Shown here: piece after piece, positions 12,891 through 24,997 of the stretch | How the letters are laid out: each line of letters begins with the position of its first letter | Numbering within the stretch: the first letter of the stretch is position 1 | Assembly: GCA_020205615.1 (NCBI GenBank) | Contig: CM035151.1 | Span: 46,491,409-46,555,408 of the forward strand | DNA: 64,000 bases | Origin: Panax quinquefolius | Taxonomy: Eukaryota; Streptophyta; Magnoliopsida; Apiales; Araliaceae | Reading direction: 5' to 3' | The notes under the pieces: model-generated | Told to the model about the DNA's origin: nothing | Seen by the model: the letters and a program-made list of their open reading frames with translations, nothing else | Database searches by the model: none | Program-made: the position numbers and the translations under genes

Positions 12891-15128
12891 ACAATACAGC
12901 TTTTGTTCATGATTGAAATAAATTTTTCTTTAAGTCAAGGTTCTACTTGGGTATTGGATACCGACTTTGGTTATCATAAATATAGATTTATGAAGGGACC
13001 AAGCGTAAGTAGAAAGCTAAACAAATATAAGTAATCCTATGTGTGGAAAATGTAGCAAAGGTTGCCATATTAGCCATAGAAACTTATAGTTTAGCAATGC
13101 CTACGAGCAAAATCTATTAAGTCAATAAGTTGTTATTGTATTCAGCTTCTTGTTAAAATATTATTTCCATTTTATTGTTGGACAATAAAAATCTTTGGTA
13201 TTATAATTAAGAACAATTGTTGTTCTTTATAATAATAATAATGTTTTGTATAGAACTGGAATATTACTTAATAAATTTTGTATACTTGACTTACATGAAA
13301 ATAATTTTGCATATTGAACAAATTAGTATAAGAAAAGGAGATGATCATTCAAAGAGTTGAATGTGTGTATTTGCTGAAATACAAGTGTGAATTATTTGAA
13401 AGGTTCAAAGAATTCAAAAGTGAAACAAATTGGCAAAGTATTAAGATTCTTTGATTAGATCAAGGAATAAATACTTGTGCAATAAGTTTCTAGATCATCT
13501 CAAATGGTTTTCTCATAATGGACACCTCCCGATACGTAATAATTGATTGATGTATCTCGAAAGGAAAAATCATACCTTGTTGGACATGGTGCGGTCCATA
13601 ATGATTTTACCGACATTCCAAAGATCCTTCTGGGTCATGTCCTAGAAATGGTATACATATCTACGAAAAGGTAACCTCAAAATCCATTTAAGACTCCATA
13701 AAAGTTATGGACAGGGAGGATTCCTAATCTTAAGTATGTTAAGATAAGGGGTTGTCCAACTTATGTGAAAAGGTTTCAAAGGATAAGCTTGGGACAAAAT
13801 TTGACATGTATGTGATTTGTGGGACATCCTAAAGTAAGTTTAGGGTATATGTTCTATAATCCTACTTAGCAAAAGGTGTTTGTTGCGAAACACACCGCCT
13901 TCTAAGATAAAGGTGTTTATCATTGAAGGGGCTAGTGGGAGGATAATAGATCTTGAAGAGTTCAAGAACCACAAAACACTATAAGTCAAATAAGAGGAAC
14001 TCAGTAGATAATTCTATTGTACCACAACCGAATCGTAAATCGAATAGTACCAAAGATACCTAGGAGGTATGGATTCATCATGGATGATGATGATGAGGTA
14101 CACATCATAGAAGATGATGATCCAGTTACATAGATGAGGTAAGTGTTCGATGAGGAAATGGATTGACTTTCTCAAATATGGAACATTCGTTTTGATGAAA
14201 TCAAAAGAGTTTGATTTTATCAAAAATAAGAATGAACCTAGTGTAAAAGGGTTCTAGTATTATATATTATATGATGATATACTACGGATGAGGAATGACA
14301 TACCAATGCTACAATCAAGAAAGATAAAGTTGTCTAAACATTCCTCCATGAATGATTTGGAAGAGTATCTTAATTGGGGATATAAATCTATATAGATAGA
14401 TTTAAGAGGATGCTCGATTTAACCCAGGAACGATATTCATTTGATGCTAAAGTCGTTTAGCATGGCAAACTCAAGAGATGTCTCATGTCGATGAGCTATG
14501 GAGTGTATCTCTTAATAGTCCCCATAGACTCCAAAGAAGAGAGATCGCATGAGTGACAATCATGTATGCAATGAAATATACGAGACCCGATGTCGATCGG
14601 TCATATTCTCGAGAAGATCACTATAAGTCGTTGAAAAACATCTTAAAGTTCTTAACCTAAGCACTAAGGATGTGATCATATATTCATGGTGGGTCTAAAT
14701 TAAAACTAGAGGGCTTAACGCACTCAAGTTTTTCGACATGACCAAGACGACGAAAATCCACTTTAAGGTAAAGTGTTACCTTGAGCAATTGGTGCGATGA
14801 ATTGGAAAGGTTCCAAACAAAGAAAGAGTTCTTTGGTTTAGTGATAAAGACAAAGTATATAGCTATAAATGAAGTCGCAAGTTGATTGTTTGGATTAAAA
14901 GTTCATTACGTAACTAGGAATAGTTCCTAAGTCTCATCTTGGATCTAAACATGTGTTGTGGCACTTTCATTTGATTATTAGAATCATTGAAAGATGGGAA
15001 ATCACTATAGAGATAGTGGACTCTCATGAACAACATTACATATCCATTAACTAAAGCTTATCCAACAAAGGGATAATCGTCACTTAGAGAAGAAGAGTAT
15101 AAGATACCATGACGATTGGCTTTAGTGC
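12891..15128 (+). pseudogene. pol: Copia B pol remnant
   Basis: Collinear with the pol remnant of A: protease-like, integrase-like, reverse-transcriptase-like (around 14180-14400) and RNase H-like pieces, all in broken frames. At the reverse transcriptase active site (about 14268) the codons read Tyr-Asp-Asp with the Val codon missing, whereas A and D lack an Asp codon instead. Large internal deletions are shared with A and D, so they predate the separate insertions. Confidence 0.75.
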
Positions 15129-15139
15129 AAGTGGGAGAT
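15129..15139 (+). other. Polypurine tract, Copia B
   Basis: AAGTGGGAGAT directly before the 3' LTR, identical to A and D. Confidence 0.85.
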
Positions 15140-17020
15140 TGAAAGTAGTATGCACACAAGCCAATCATGTTTGATGATAAAGCATATACTTTGTAACAAT
15201 CTTATTCATTTATTAATAAAAAGTATTAATTTATTAAAGGCTTTTAATTATCTACATGATGTTTGTTTTATAATATGTGATAAACCCATAGTTTTAAGCA
15301 ATGCTTTTAGAATAATGATGATGATCATTCTAATGAGATCTAAATTCTTAGAAAGCTTAAAACTAAAATAGTTCCCAATCATTGGATTACTAAATTGGGG
15401 ATTAGTGAATCCGGATAGATTGGTACATACGTTGCTTGCTTTCATTGGATGAGGATGATTGATCTCATGATCATTTGTGTGGAGACACTAAAGCAAGTAT
15501 GTAGGTGCTTATTAGAGAATAAGTTCATTTGAACGCATTGGCTCGCTAAGGAATACCTAATGGAGTTTTATTTGCTGTCAATAGGAATTCTGTAGTGATA
15601 GTAGTATAAGTGATCCTTGGACTTGAGATCATCATAGTATCTCTGTGTATGATGAGTTATACTTTGACTTATTCCTTAAGACCCTTAGGGTATATCAAAG
15701 GGTATGCTTGGGTATAATAAGTTGTACATGGAGATAATGTATGATCAATAAAGAATCTACCACTTCTAATAAAAGAAGAGAAATGTCCTATGTGATTCGA
15801 TAAATGACAACCCAAAGTAGTCCTTGGCCAAAGCGTAATGAAATTAGAAAGGAGTTTCTAATTTGCATTATTTGGAGTTGTGCATTTAAGGATCGAAATA
15901 CATATAATTAAATAAAATAAGACTTGACAAAGAATTCCATGTCTTATATTTAATTGGGACATTGTATGGTGGAAGGATTGAATTGTACGGTAACTATTTA
16001 CTCAAAGGTTCTTTAATGATTAATGTTGAAATCTATATTATCTGGAAAGTCGCTGATCGCTAGGAGGCTTATCCCTATTGTAGAATAAATATTATTTATT
16101 TAAATAAATTAATTATTTAATTTATTTATTTAAATAAGATTAGAATTGTTCTAATTGATTTATTCACAACCGGTTTAATATGGAGAACCTAAAGGGTCAC
16201 ACCATAAAGGAAGAATAATTATTTAAGAAGTTAATGGCATAATCGTAATAATATAGTTATGTATATTTAATTTAATCTATGGTGATAGAATAAATTAAAT
16301 AGCTTAATATTTATTATTTAATATTTTAGAAATATTAAATATAAATTAATAAGAGGAGTCTTATTAATATTATTACAATTATTATTATTTTAATTTCTAA
16401 AGAGTTTAGGAATTAATTTAATATAAGTACTCTCATTTATTCCTAATTGGATTAGGAAGGAAAATTAGTTAAAGGAGTTTAATTAATTATCCCTAATAAG
16501 ATTAGGGAGCTTAATTAATTAAAAGAATTTAATTAATTAAAACCCAATTCCTTAATTGTTAAGGTGGGTTGCCCACATCTATAAATAAGAGGAGTCTTAT
16601 TATGGGTGGTATGGGTTGTTGATTTTTCAACATACGTAATAATTCCAATTGTTGGGAGAGTACCCTTTTTCTATAGAGATATAAAAACTAGGGTTTAGCC
16701 AAACACCCATCTTCTTGAATTTTATTCTTCCTTGGTGGATCACCTCTGGAGGCCAAACATTTGGGTGGCTAACGTTGATCAAAGGAAGGAACCAAACCCG
16801 GTGGATTCAAGATTGAACGCGAAAGGATTTGGAGGTGAACTTGTACCTGAGGAAGCTCGATCTTCAAGGGTATGATTTATTCTTTATCTTTTCGTTTAAT
16901 TAATAATTATGCATAAAGGGTGATCCGGTATATGGTTTGTAAATTTTTAAACTCTGATTTTACCACGCTTACGCACTTTTTATGCAATTTGATTGCGTTA
17001 TGAATATTACAAACCTAACA
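15140..17020 (+). repeat. 3' LTR of Copia B
   Basis: An 1881-bp LTR with TG...CA ends, TATA box at 16579-16588 and the hairpin series. It is followed at once by the CTTCT target duplication and the G1 gag. Confidence 0.92.
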
Positions 17021-17498
17021 CTTCTCCCAAGATATCATTAGTACTTATCGGAATAGTTCGGAACTTGAGATATCGTTTGCGGCCGAGTACCGACCCAAGA
17101 ATCGCCTCTTCTCGTAACATAAAGGTGGCAAAGGGAACCTTTTGCTCTTCAAAGCATCCCAAGACATCAAATATCTTGGTGATCTGCTTTATCCACGTTT
17201 CCGCCTTAAGTGGTTTTGGCTCTCCAATAAACTCCGGTGGTCCCAGCTCCTTGAACTATTTAGCGGTGACCGTCCGAGAGTTTTCTGTGTTTCCACCTAC
17301 ATTTTGGACAGGAGCCCCTCTCGCCTGTTGTTGCATGAATTTCATAAAGCCTCTAAACATTCCATCGTTCATCATTTGATCGTTGTTGTTTACTTGAGGT
17401 ATATTGTCTTCCTGTTGCACATTATCCTGGGTATTGATCTATGGTGACTCAACGGTCTCCTGTGCTCCATTGCTATTCTCAATATTCTCGGATATCAT
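17021..17498 (-). pseudogene. gag: Tekay G1 gag, N-terminal part
   Basis: Read on the minus strand from the ATG at 17498, the frame begins MISENIENSNGAQ and continues through FMKFMQQQ, GPPEFIGEPKPLKAE and WIKQITKIFDVLG, the start of a Retrotrans_gag protein. It closely parallels the G2 gag (WIKQITKIFHVLG). An in-frame stop is seen soon after the start and another before FKELG. The rest is displaced by Copia B and continues at 7772-7874. The open + strand frames over this stretch are antisense shadows. Confidence 0.8.
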
Positions 17499-17665
17499 TT
17501 TCAAATACTGCCACAAAACAAGGGTTAAATGACATGCAACATATTCTCCTTATACTCTGACCGACCAATTAAATACCAATTAAACTTAGGTAGATCATAC
17601 TAGCGAAAGAATTCCCCGTCTCTCCCCTCCTAGTTCTTGTCTCACATCTCAGCCAGGGATCATAT

Positions 17666-17685
17666 CCCTAAGCTTTGATATCAAC
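17666..17685 (-). other. Primer-binding site, Tekay G1
   Basis: On the minus strand the LTR end (...GGCATCACA) is followed by GTTGATATCAAAGCTTAGGG, resembling the TGGTATCA of initiator tRNA-Met primed elements. The G2 equivalent at 43474-43494 reads TTGGTATCAAAG. Confidence 0.7.
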
Positions 17686-18719
17686 TGTGATGCCCCCAAA
17701 AATAGGTATACATCACCCATCTTGAGTCGCCAAATACATGGTACAAAATTCAAATACAACTTAATTATACAACAGTCGTGTAAAATACGACAAAACATAA
17801 TCTAAGAGTTTTAATAAGAATATTGTCATCTAGATAATATCAACACTCAATGGAGTCCTCATTACATTTATTGTCACACTATTTTATAGAATATTGAGGA
17901 CTACTAAAACAACCATCTGGACCGTCAATCTGTTCCCCGACTCGTCCCAGCTATATTCTCATTTTCTGAAGAGAACAATGAAAGAAAGGGTGAGCTCAAC
18001 TAGCCTAGTAAGAAATATTATAACTAAGATAATGCAGAATAATTTATCGTTAGCCTTCAACAGTGTTAAACTGATAAAATATAACAACCATCAAGTTTAA
18101 GCTGCAGTGAACAAGCAATCCATTAGAAAGAGTCAAGTAGAGAATAAAATCTACTATCTTCTATGATTTAAAAGGTTTTCATCACTTTTATTGTTTGAGA
18201 CTCAAATTTAATAAATAAACCACATCATCCCTGCACTACGGCCAATGATATTCATTAGTGTCACGACCACAACTTATCCATGCACTACAGGCCAAGGATA
18301 TTCGTGTATTCATCAATGGTCATGATCATGCCAACAACTGTCCATCAATGCACTACGGCCAATGATGACTTTTACCACATCATTTGTAACATTACGGTCA
18401 TGATTATACCGAATATTCCCTGGTCATAATCATACCAAGTCCATCAATGCACTACAGGCCATAGATGACTTTCAACATATTATAAACATGAGGATGATGA
18501 CAATGATATAAGAATTCAATAAAATAATTTCAAGGATAAATTTTTAAAGATTTATAATTTAATTTATCCAGAAATCAATAACATCCAAATTTTCAACATG
18601 ATACTATTTTGTGGAGTAAAATTCAAGAATGCTCAGAAGAATATTTCCATGAAAAGATACTAGATGAAGCGCAAATATCAAGGATATTCCACTAATTTCA
18701 TGGAGTATAGAAGCCAAAA

Positions 18720-19165
18720 CTTTAACCAACTGAGTATAATAGAATATATGAAATCGCAAATGGATTTTTGCCCGCCATGCGGTAATCCACGTAGACAGAT
18801 CATTTCCACGATTTAATAAGGAATGAATACGAAGGATCATTCACTATGCATGCGGTAATCCACATAGACAAGTTATTCCAACAGAATAATAAAGTATGGA
18901 ATAATAGAAGAATTCACCGGCGTCGTAATCGCACATCTGAGTTATTCAACGAATAATAAAGAATAGAACCAGGTCAAATGCAGTAACCCACACGCATGTG
19001 GATATTCCAACGTAATAATAAAGAATGGAACCAGTGTCATGCGTAATCCGCATGCATGTGGATATTCCAACAGAATAATAAAGAATGGAATAACAACAGA
19101 ATTCACCAGGCATGCGATAGACCGCACAGACAGGTTATTCCAACAGAATAATAAAGAATGGAATA
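18720..19165 (-). repeat. ~60-bp minisatellite in Tekay G1 LTR
   Basis: About six imperfect units of roughly 60 bp, each with AACAGAATAATAAAGAATGG, then a variable middle with GCATGCG/CGCACAGACAGG, then ATATTCC or TTATTCC. The same array, with other unit counts, is in both G2 LTRs (20735-21072 and 44525-44880). Most unit-to-unit differences sit in the CAG-rich middle. Confidence 0.8.
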
Positions 19166-19363
19166 ACAACCCTTACGAGTATTGAAAGAAAATAATTCTC
19201 TTCATGAATACGAAAGAAATAATACCCCTTACCTTAGTAGGAGATTTAGATCTTTATGCAATAGTGTAGTAATGAATACTCTTCTTCTTTCTTTCTTATT
19301 CTCTCTATACTTTCTCTCTCTATAGCTTGAATGAATTGATGAAAAATAATGAAGAAATGAGCT

Positions 19364-19373
19364 TCTATTTATA
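19364..19373 (-). promoter_or_regulatory. LTR TATA box, Tekay G1
   Basis: CTATTTATAG on the + strand is CTATAAATAG on the coding strand of the element. A long CT/GA tract (19280-19325) lies just downstream in the transcript direction. The same box is in both G2 LTRs and, as CTATAAATAA, in the solo LTR. Confidence 0.7.
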
Positions 19374-19417
19374 GGCTTGGCAGAGTAAGGGGAAAATAGT
19401 CTTTTCGCCATAATTTA

Positions 19418-19496
19418 TGACATCATCGCTGACATCATCGATCATATTACATCATTGCTTACCTCATCGTCTGATGACATCATCGCTTGCATCATA
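19418..19496. repeat. TGACATCATCG repeats upstream of the G1 TATA box
   Basis: Three near-exact copies of TGACATCATCG(C) and several partial ones (CATCAT, CTCATCG) in 80 bp, placed about 50-130 bp upstream of the TATA box in the element's direction. TGAC cores of this kind resemble bZIP/TGA-type sites; binding is inference. The G2 LTRs have a different array in this place. Confidence 0.6.
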
Positions 19497-21244
19497 GGAA
19501 TTCAAATTCAATTTGCTCTCTTCCACCTCCTTTTACTTTTATACCATGAATTTACTATAATAATGTTACCATTCAAATTATAAAAAAACTTACTATTATA
19601 TAATCACATCATACTACTATAATGTAATATTATAATAATATATTTGAATAAATTACTTTATCGGAAAAGATAAGACACCAACTTTCAACAAATGTCACAT
19701 GTTAAAAATTCCTCAATTTAAATCCACATTGAATAAATATTTTCTTATCACATATATTAACAATTAATTATTCACAAATAATATTACAAAATTACAATAT
19801 CGATAACAAGGTTGTTTCCAGGAAAGAGGGGGCTTTCCGATAAGGATTTCTCCCTATTGGCGCGCAATTAGGTGACCAAACCCCTTTCCTCGATAGAACT
19901 TTCTAGACATTGTCAATAATGCAAATAATAATATTATTCAAATAATATGAATTATTGATTTGATAATTTAAAATACTGTGCAATGACAATTATTGAATCA
20001 ATAATATAAAATATCAACGTAGCAATTATTGAATCAATAAAATAAAATATAGAACAGTAATTACTGTAACCATTATTGAGTAGTGACTTCTTACGTAAGC
20101 ATCAATAATCCAAGATATTGTATAATACCGCAGTATTTACTATGCAACCATACCAGACATCAGATTTTTTCTTGACGCGCCCCAAAATTAGGTATACATC
20201 ACCCATCTTGAGTCGCCAGATACATCGTACAAAATTCAAATACAACTTAATAATACAATTGTCGTGTACAATACGATAAAACATAAACTGTGAGTTTGAA
20301 TACAAATATTGTCTACTAGAGAGTATACAAACTCAAAAGGAGTCCTCATTATAATTATTGTCACACTATTTAACAGAATAGTGAAGACTACTAATACTAT
20401 CATCTGGTTCATCACTCCGTTCCCCGACTCGTCCCAGCTATATTCTCATTTCCTAAAGAGAACAGTGAAAGAAAGGGTGAGCTCAACTAGCCCAGTATAA
20501 AATATAAACATGAGGATGATGACAATGATATAAAAATTCAATAAAACAAGTTCAAGAATTAATTTATCCAAGAACTAATAACGTCCAAACTGTCAACATG
20601 ATACTTCTTTGTAGAGTAAAATTCAAGAATGCTCAGAAGAATATTTCCATGAAAATATACTAGATGAAGCGCAAATATCAAGGATATTCCACTAATTTCA
20701 TGGAGTATAGAAGTTAAAGTTTTAACCAACTGAGTATAATAAAGAATGGAATAACAAAAGAAATCACCATGCATGCGATAGACAACAAGACATTTGGTTA
20801 TTCTAACGAATAATAAATAACGGAACCAAGTCCTGTAAAATGCACAGATGTGATATTCCAACATAATAATAAAGAATGGAACTAGGTCTGGCGTAAAACG
20901 CACAGACAGGATATTCGAACAGAATAATAAAGACTGGAATCAGGTCATACGTAAAGCACAGATAGGATGTTCCAACAGAATAATAAAGAATAGAATAACA
21001 GAAGAATTTCACCAAGTATAGGGTAGCCCACGTATACAGGTTATTCCAATAGAATAATAAATAATGGAATAACATAAGTTCTCTTCATGAATACAAAAGA
21101 AATAACATCCCTTACATTAGTAGGAGATTGAATACTGCAGTAGTGTAGTAACAGAATACTCTTCTTCTTTCTCTCTTATTCTCTCTATACTTTCTCTCTC
21201 TATAGCTTGAATTAATTCGTGAAAAATAATGAAGAACTAGGCCT

Positions 21245-21254
21245 CTATTTATAG
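21245..21254 (-). promoter_or_regulatory. LTR TATA box, Tekay G2 3' LTR
   Basis: CTATAAATAG on the element strand, matching the box at 45050-45059 in the 5' LTR, which would drive the genomic transcript. Confidence 0.7.
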
Positions 21255-21274
21255 AAGATTTCTAGCTTAGCACT

Positions 21275-21555
21275 TGGAATGTGAAATGGCAAGTGGCTTG
21301 ACGACTGGTGATGTGAAAAGAAAAGTGGTTTGACGCATGTAATGTGAAACACCAAGTGGTTTGACACCTGTAATGTGAAACGACAATTGGTTCGACGCTT
21401 ATAATATGAAACGGCAAGTGGTTTGACGTCTGGTAAAAGTAATTACTATTGATGAAGGTAATTACTATTGACGAAGGTAATTATTATTGACGAAGGTAAT
21501 TATTATTGACGAAGGTAATTACTATCAACGAAGGTAATTACTATTAACGAAGGGA
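21275..21555 (-). repeat. TTGAC-rich tandem repeats in U3 of Tekay G2
   Basis: Two adjacent arrays just upstream of the TATA box: about five ~33-bp units (AAGTGGTTTGACGCCTG type), then about six ~20-bp units (AAGGTAATTACTATTGACG type). Together they give at least seven TTGAC cores, the core of the WRKY W-box. The 5' LTR has the same arrays at 45080-45360. Regulation by WRKY factors is inference. Confidence 0.75.
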
Positions 21556-22255
21556 CTCTTAGATGATGACATATGGGCCCCCCATAAAATAACCAAACTT
21601 ACCACAAACGTCTCATAATAGACTCTTTATATACATCAAGGATTAAATAAATATTACCACAAATTATTTTATTTTTAATCAACACATATTTAATCTTTCA
21701 ACAATTATTAATCATTTATAACTTGTCGTCTTAATTATTGATTAATAATATAACATAATATACAGATGATACTGTGACAATAATTGAATCAATAATATAA
21801 GAGATATGATCGTGATTCTTCGTAGCAATAATTGAGTATATAATTGAGTGACTTCTCACGTAAGCATCAATAATCAATACTGCAATTACTACTATGCAAC
21901 CACCCAGCATTATTCTTTGTACTTTTACTACTAGGTAGTTCAACAGTTTTAACGGTAACACCTCCGTCGTTATTTTTATAGAAAGATAATTTTGTCGTTT
22001 TCGAACCACGACAATACTTCCATTGTGGGGTTCACCAATGATTGTGCCGTCGTACGAATATTCCCCGACAAAAAGAATATTCCCCGACCAAACGAATATT
22101 CCCCGACCAAACGAATATTTTATAACAACTTGCTTACTTTGCAAAATTTATAAATATTACCCACAACTATAACATTATATCAAATTTACTCCATAATATT
22201 CAAAAATAATATTTATAGAAAAGTCATCTTTATTTATAAAAGTTGGGGTCTTACA

Positions 22256-22270
22256 ACCTCCCCTTCTTAT
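22256..22270 (-). other. Polypurine tract, Tekay G2
   Basis: On the minus strand AAGAAGGGGAGGT leads directly into the 3' LTR start TGTAAGACC. Confidence 0.8.
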
Positions 22271-22479
22271 GAAATTTTTCCCTCGAAATTAGCATACGTA
22301 CCTGGTATGTCGAAGATGTAAGGATACCTTGATTTCATTTTAGATTCTAACTCCCAAGTCATTTCCTCAACATCGTGGTTTCTCCACAAAACTTTAACTT
22401 GAGGTATAATCTTTGAGCGTAGAATATGTTCCTTCTTATCCAAGATTTGAACAGGAACCTCTTCATACGTCAAATCTTC
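22267..22479 (-). pseudogene. Chromodomain of Tekay G2 polyprotein
   Basis: The minus-strand frame (68 residues from its first Met) contains TYEEVPVQILDKKEHILRSK, then PQVKVLWRNHDVEEMTWELE and SRYPYIF, the fold of the chromodomain at the C-terminus of Tekay/Del integrases. This domain is thought to guide insertion into heterochromatin by binding modified histone. It ends with a stop just before the polypurine tract. It is separated from the integrase frame by a frameshift, so it is called a broken piece of one polyprotein. The family assignment is firm. Confidence 0.85.
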
Positions 22480-23625
22480 GCTATTTCATCCGGTTCTAAC
22501 TCAATAATGTGGTTCGGTCTTTCACATATTTACGTAACATGGATATGTGAAAAATGTTATGAACACGAGACATACTTGGCGATAAAAGCGAGTCTTTAGG
22601 CCACAGCCCTACTCGATCGAGGATTAAAATGGGTGATGAATCGAGGATTGAGTTTTCCTCTCTTTCCAAATCTCGTAACTCCTTTCCATGGAGCAACACG
22701 CAACAACACATGATCTCCTATATCGAATTCCACGTCCTTTCGATGAAGATCAAAGATAACTCATTTAATCTATCTTGTGAGGTTTTTATACATTGTCGGA
22801 TCGTTTGAATCTTTTCCGTAGTCATACGTACCAACTCCGGTCCCAACAACGTTGCTTCACCTACCTCATCCCAAAGATATCTTGAGAAGCGACACTTTCT
22901 TCCATACAACGCTTGAATGGAGCCATGCCAATACTTGCTTGATAACTATTGTTGTTGGAAAACTCCACCAATGGTAAGAACTTGTCCCAACTTCCCTTGA
23001 AATCAAGGACACAGAGTCTTAATAGATCTTCAAGAGTTTGAATAGTCCTCTTCGACTGTCCGTCCGTCTGAGGATGATATGCCGAGCTAAATCGTACGTC
23101 TGTGCCCATAGCTTTTTGCAAACTAACCCAAAATTGTGAAGTAAATCTTGGGTCTCGATCAGAAACTATGGATATCGGCATACCATGCAGTCTTAGAATC
23201 TCGTTTATGGATATACGAGCAAGACGTTCAAGTGTATAAGTTTCTCGTATCGGTAAGAAATGAGCAGACTTGGTCAATCTATCAACAATGACCCAAATCA
23301 CTTCTATGCCTTGAGAAACCTTAGGAAGACCGGTAACGAAATCCATGGTAATGTGCTCCCACTTCCATTCTGGAATTTTAAGTGGTTGTAATGGACCTTT
23401 TGGTACTTAATGCTCCACTTTAACTCGTTGACAAGTTAGACACCTTGAGATAAACAACGCTATCTCTCTCTTCATATTGCTCCACCAAAATGTATGACGA
23501 ATATCATGATACATTTTGGTACTCCCAGAATGGATTGCAAACGGTGTGTTGTGCGCTTCCATCATGATTTTATACTTTAAATCAGGGTCATTAGGAACAT
23601 AAAGTCTGGAGTTGACTCGAAGTAT
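22480..23625 (-). pseudogene. Integrase of Tekay G2, frameshifted
   Basis: The zinc-binding module is seen at about 23420-23580 (HNTPFAIHSG, WWSNMKREI, CLTCQ) with the expected His and Cys residues. The catalytic core is in the 22861-23346 frame: MDFVTGLP with the first Asp, VSDRDPRF with the second, and HPQTDGQSKRTIQ where the expected Glu after QS is Lys. The C-terminal GPF-like region follows in two shifted frames (22718-22909, 22496-22711). It inserts element cDNA. The E-to-K change and several frameshifts indicate loss of function. Confidence 0.85.
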
Positions 23626-24997
23626 TCATTCTTTATCGATTCTTGCTTCCGGCATAGCACCTTCTTGCACTTTCTTTCTCATACGCATTAGCTCCAGGTC
23701 TGTAACTTGAGCAGCTTTAACTTTATCGATTAAAGTCAGTTCTACTCGTATATTCACCATCATCACATGGGTCCCTAGAGTCTTTAACTCTATCTCCATC
23801 CTTTGCAAGTCACATAAAATGGGCCTTTGCGTTGACAATATCGCACTCGTAATTGCATATGATCTTCTACTAAATGCGTCAGCTACCACGTTCACTTTTC
23901 CAGGATGGTATTGGATGGTATGATCATAATCTTTCAACAGTTCAAGCCAACGTCGTTCTCGCATGTTAGAGTTCCTTTTGAGTAAAGAAATATTTGAGGC
24001 TTTTATGATCCGTAAAGATCTCCACCTTCTCCCCATACAGGTAATGCCTCCAAATTTTAAGGGCAAGATAATAACCGCTAACTCTAGATCATGAGTAGGA
24101 TAATTCCTCTCATATTCTTTGAGTTGTCTTAAGGCATAAACTATGACTTTCCCATATTGCATGAGAACACATCCCAACCCTTTGCCCAAGCATCATCAGT
24201 AGATGACAAATCCTCCGAGCGGATGGTATTGTCAAAACAAAATAAATGAGTCTCCTCTTGAGTTCTTAAAACTCTTCTCACATTCTTCGCTCCAACCGAA
24301 CTTTGTATCTTTCCGAGTCAGCTGAGTTAATGGAGTAGCAATTCGAGAAAATCCTTCCACGAATCTTCGATAATAACCAGCTAAGCCGAGAAAGCTACGT
24401 ACTTCGGTCACTGATTTAGGTTGCTCCCAGCTTTTAATTGCTTCAATCTTTGCTGGGTTAATAGATATTCCATGACTTGATACTACGTGCCCAAGGAATG
24501 CTACTTTCTCAAGCCAGAATTCGCATTTCTTCAACTTGGCATAAAGCTTGTATTCACGAAGCTTTTGGAGTGTCAGCCTCAAGTGTTGCTCATGATCTTC
24601 ACGGCTTTTGGAATAAATAAGGATGTCATCAATAAAGACGACCACAAAGTGATCCAAATATTACTTTAATACTCGGTTCATCATATCCATGAAGGCGTGA
24701 GAGCATTAGTCAATCCAAAGGACATGACTAGGAATTCATAATGCCCGTCTTAGAGTTCCGAAAAGCCGTCTTTGGAATGTCATCGGTTCTAATCTTCAAT
24801 TGGTGATATCCGGAACGAAGATCAATCTTTGAAATTAATTTGGCTCCTTGCAGTTGGTCAAACAGGTCATCAATACGTGGCAATGGATACCTATTTTTGA
24901 TGGTGACATGATTCAACTCCCGATAATCAATACAAAGTCGCATACTCCCATCTTTCTTCTTCACGAATAGAACAGGAGCACCCCAATGAGAAGTACT
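23626..24997 (-). pseudogene. Reverse transcriptase and RNase H of Tekay G2
   Basis: On the minus strand: [20 protein letters not shown], then [13 protein letters not shown] and [12 protein letters not shown] (first catalytic Asp), a broken stretch around 24660-24730, [11 protein letters not shown] (24635; catalytic Asp pair), [21 protein letters not shown], then RNase H with [19 protein letters not shown] and VADAFSRR. The order and motifs are those of Tekay/Del pol. The N-terminal end is cut at 24997 by the Copia cluster and continues at 41479. Frameshifts near 24230 and 24700 break the frame. Confidence 0.88.

Larger units (their letters stand above)
7875..17020 (+). mobile_element. Ty1-copia LTR retrotransposon B, complete, TSD CTTCT
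   Basis: A full copy of 9146 bp: 5' LTR 7875-9764, internal region, 3' LTR 15140-17020. It is flanked by a perfect 5-bp target duplication CTTCT (7870-7874 and 17021-17025). The two LTRs share private variants, for example GGGTGGTATGGGTTGTTG after the TATA box, confirming they are one pair. It lies in the G1 gag. Its genes are as decayed as those of A. Confidence 0.93.
17686..20172 (-). repeat. 5' LTR of Tekay G1 (main part)
   Basis: Starts (in + orientation) with TGTGATGCCCCC and is homologous to the G2 LTRs through most of its length, then is cut at 20172 by the G2 insertion. The missing end lies at 46035-46345. It differs from the G2 LTRs in U3 (19370-19900), where unrelated sequence replaces the TTGAC arrays. 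The several long minus-strand ORFs rich in F, I, Y and W come from its tandem repeats and are not genes. Confidence 0.85.
20173..22255 (-). repeat. 3' LTR of Tekay G2
   Basis: A 2083-bp LTR; on its own strand it runs from TGTAAGACCCCAAC to ...GGGCGCGTCA. It lacks about 460 bp present in the 5' LTR (the segment 43825-44290), joined at 20495 within a short AGTA/ATAAAATATA match, so a deletion happened after insertion or in the parent. It has the ~60-bp minisatellite (20735-21072) and the TTGAC arrays (21275-21555). Confidence 0.88.

Noticed and set aside
16993..17447. Two overlapping + strand ORFs of 128 and 101 residues
   Set aside because: They are antisense to the Tekay gag, which has clear family motifs on the minus strand.
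18604..21075. Several minus-strand ORFs of 75-114 residues rich in F, I, Y and W, resembling membrane proteins
   Set aside because: They coincide with the ~60-bp minisatellite in the Tekay LTR and change frame with the unit count; the same happens at 44358-44878.
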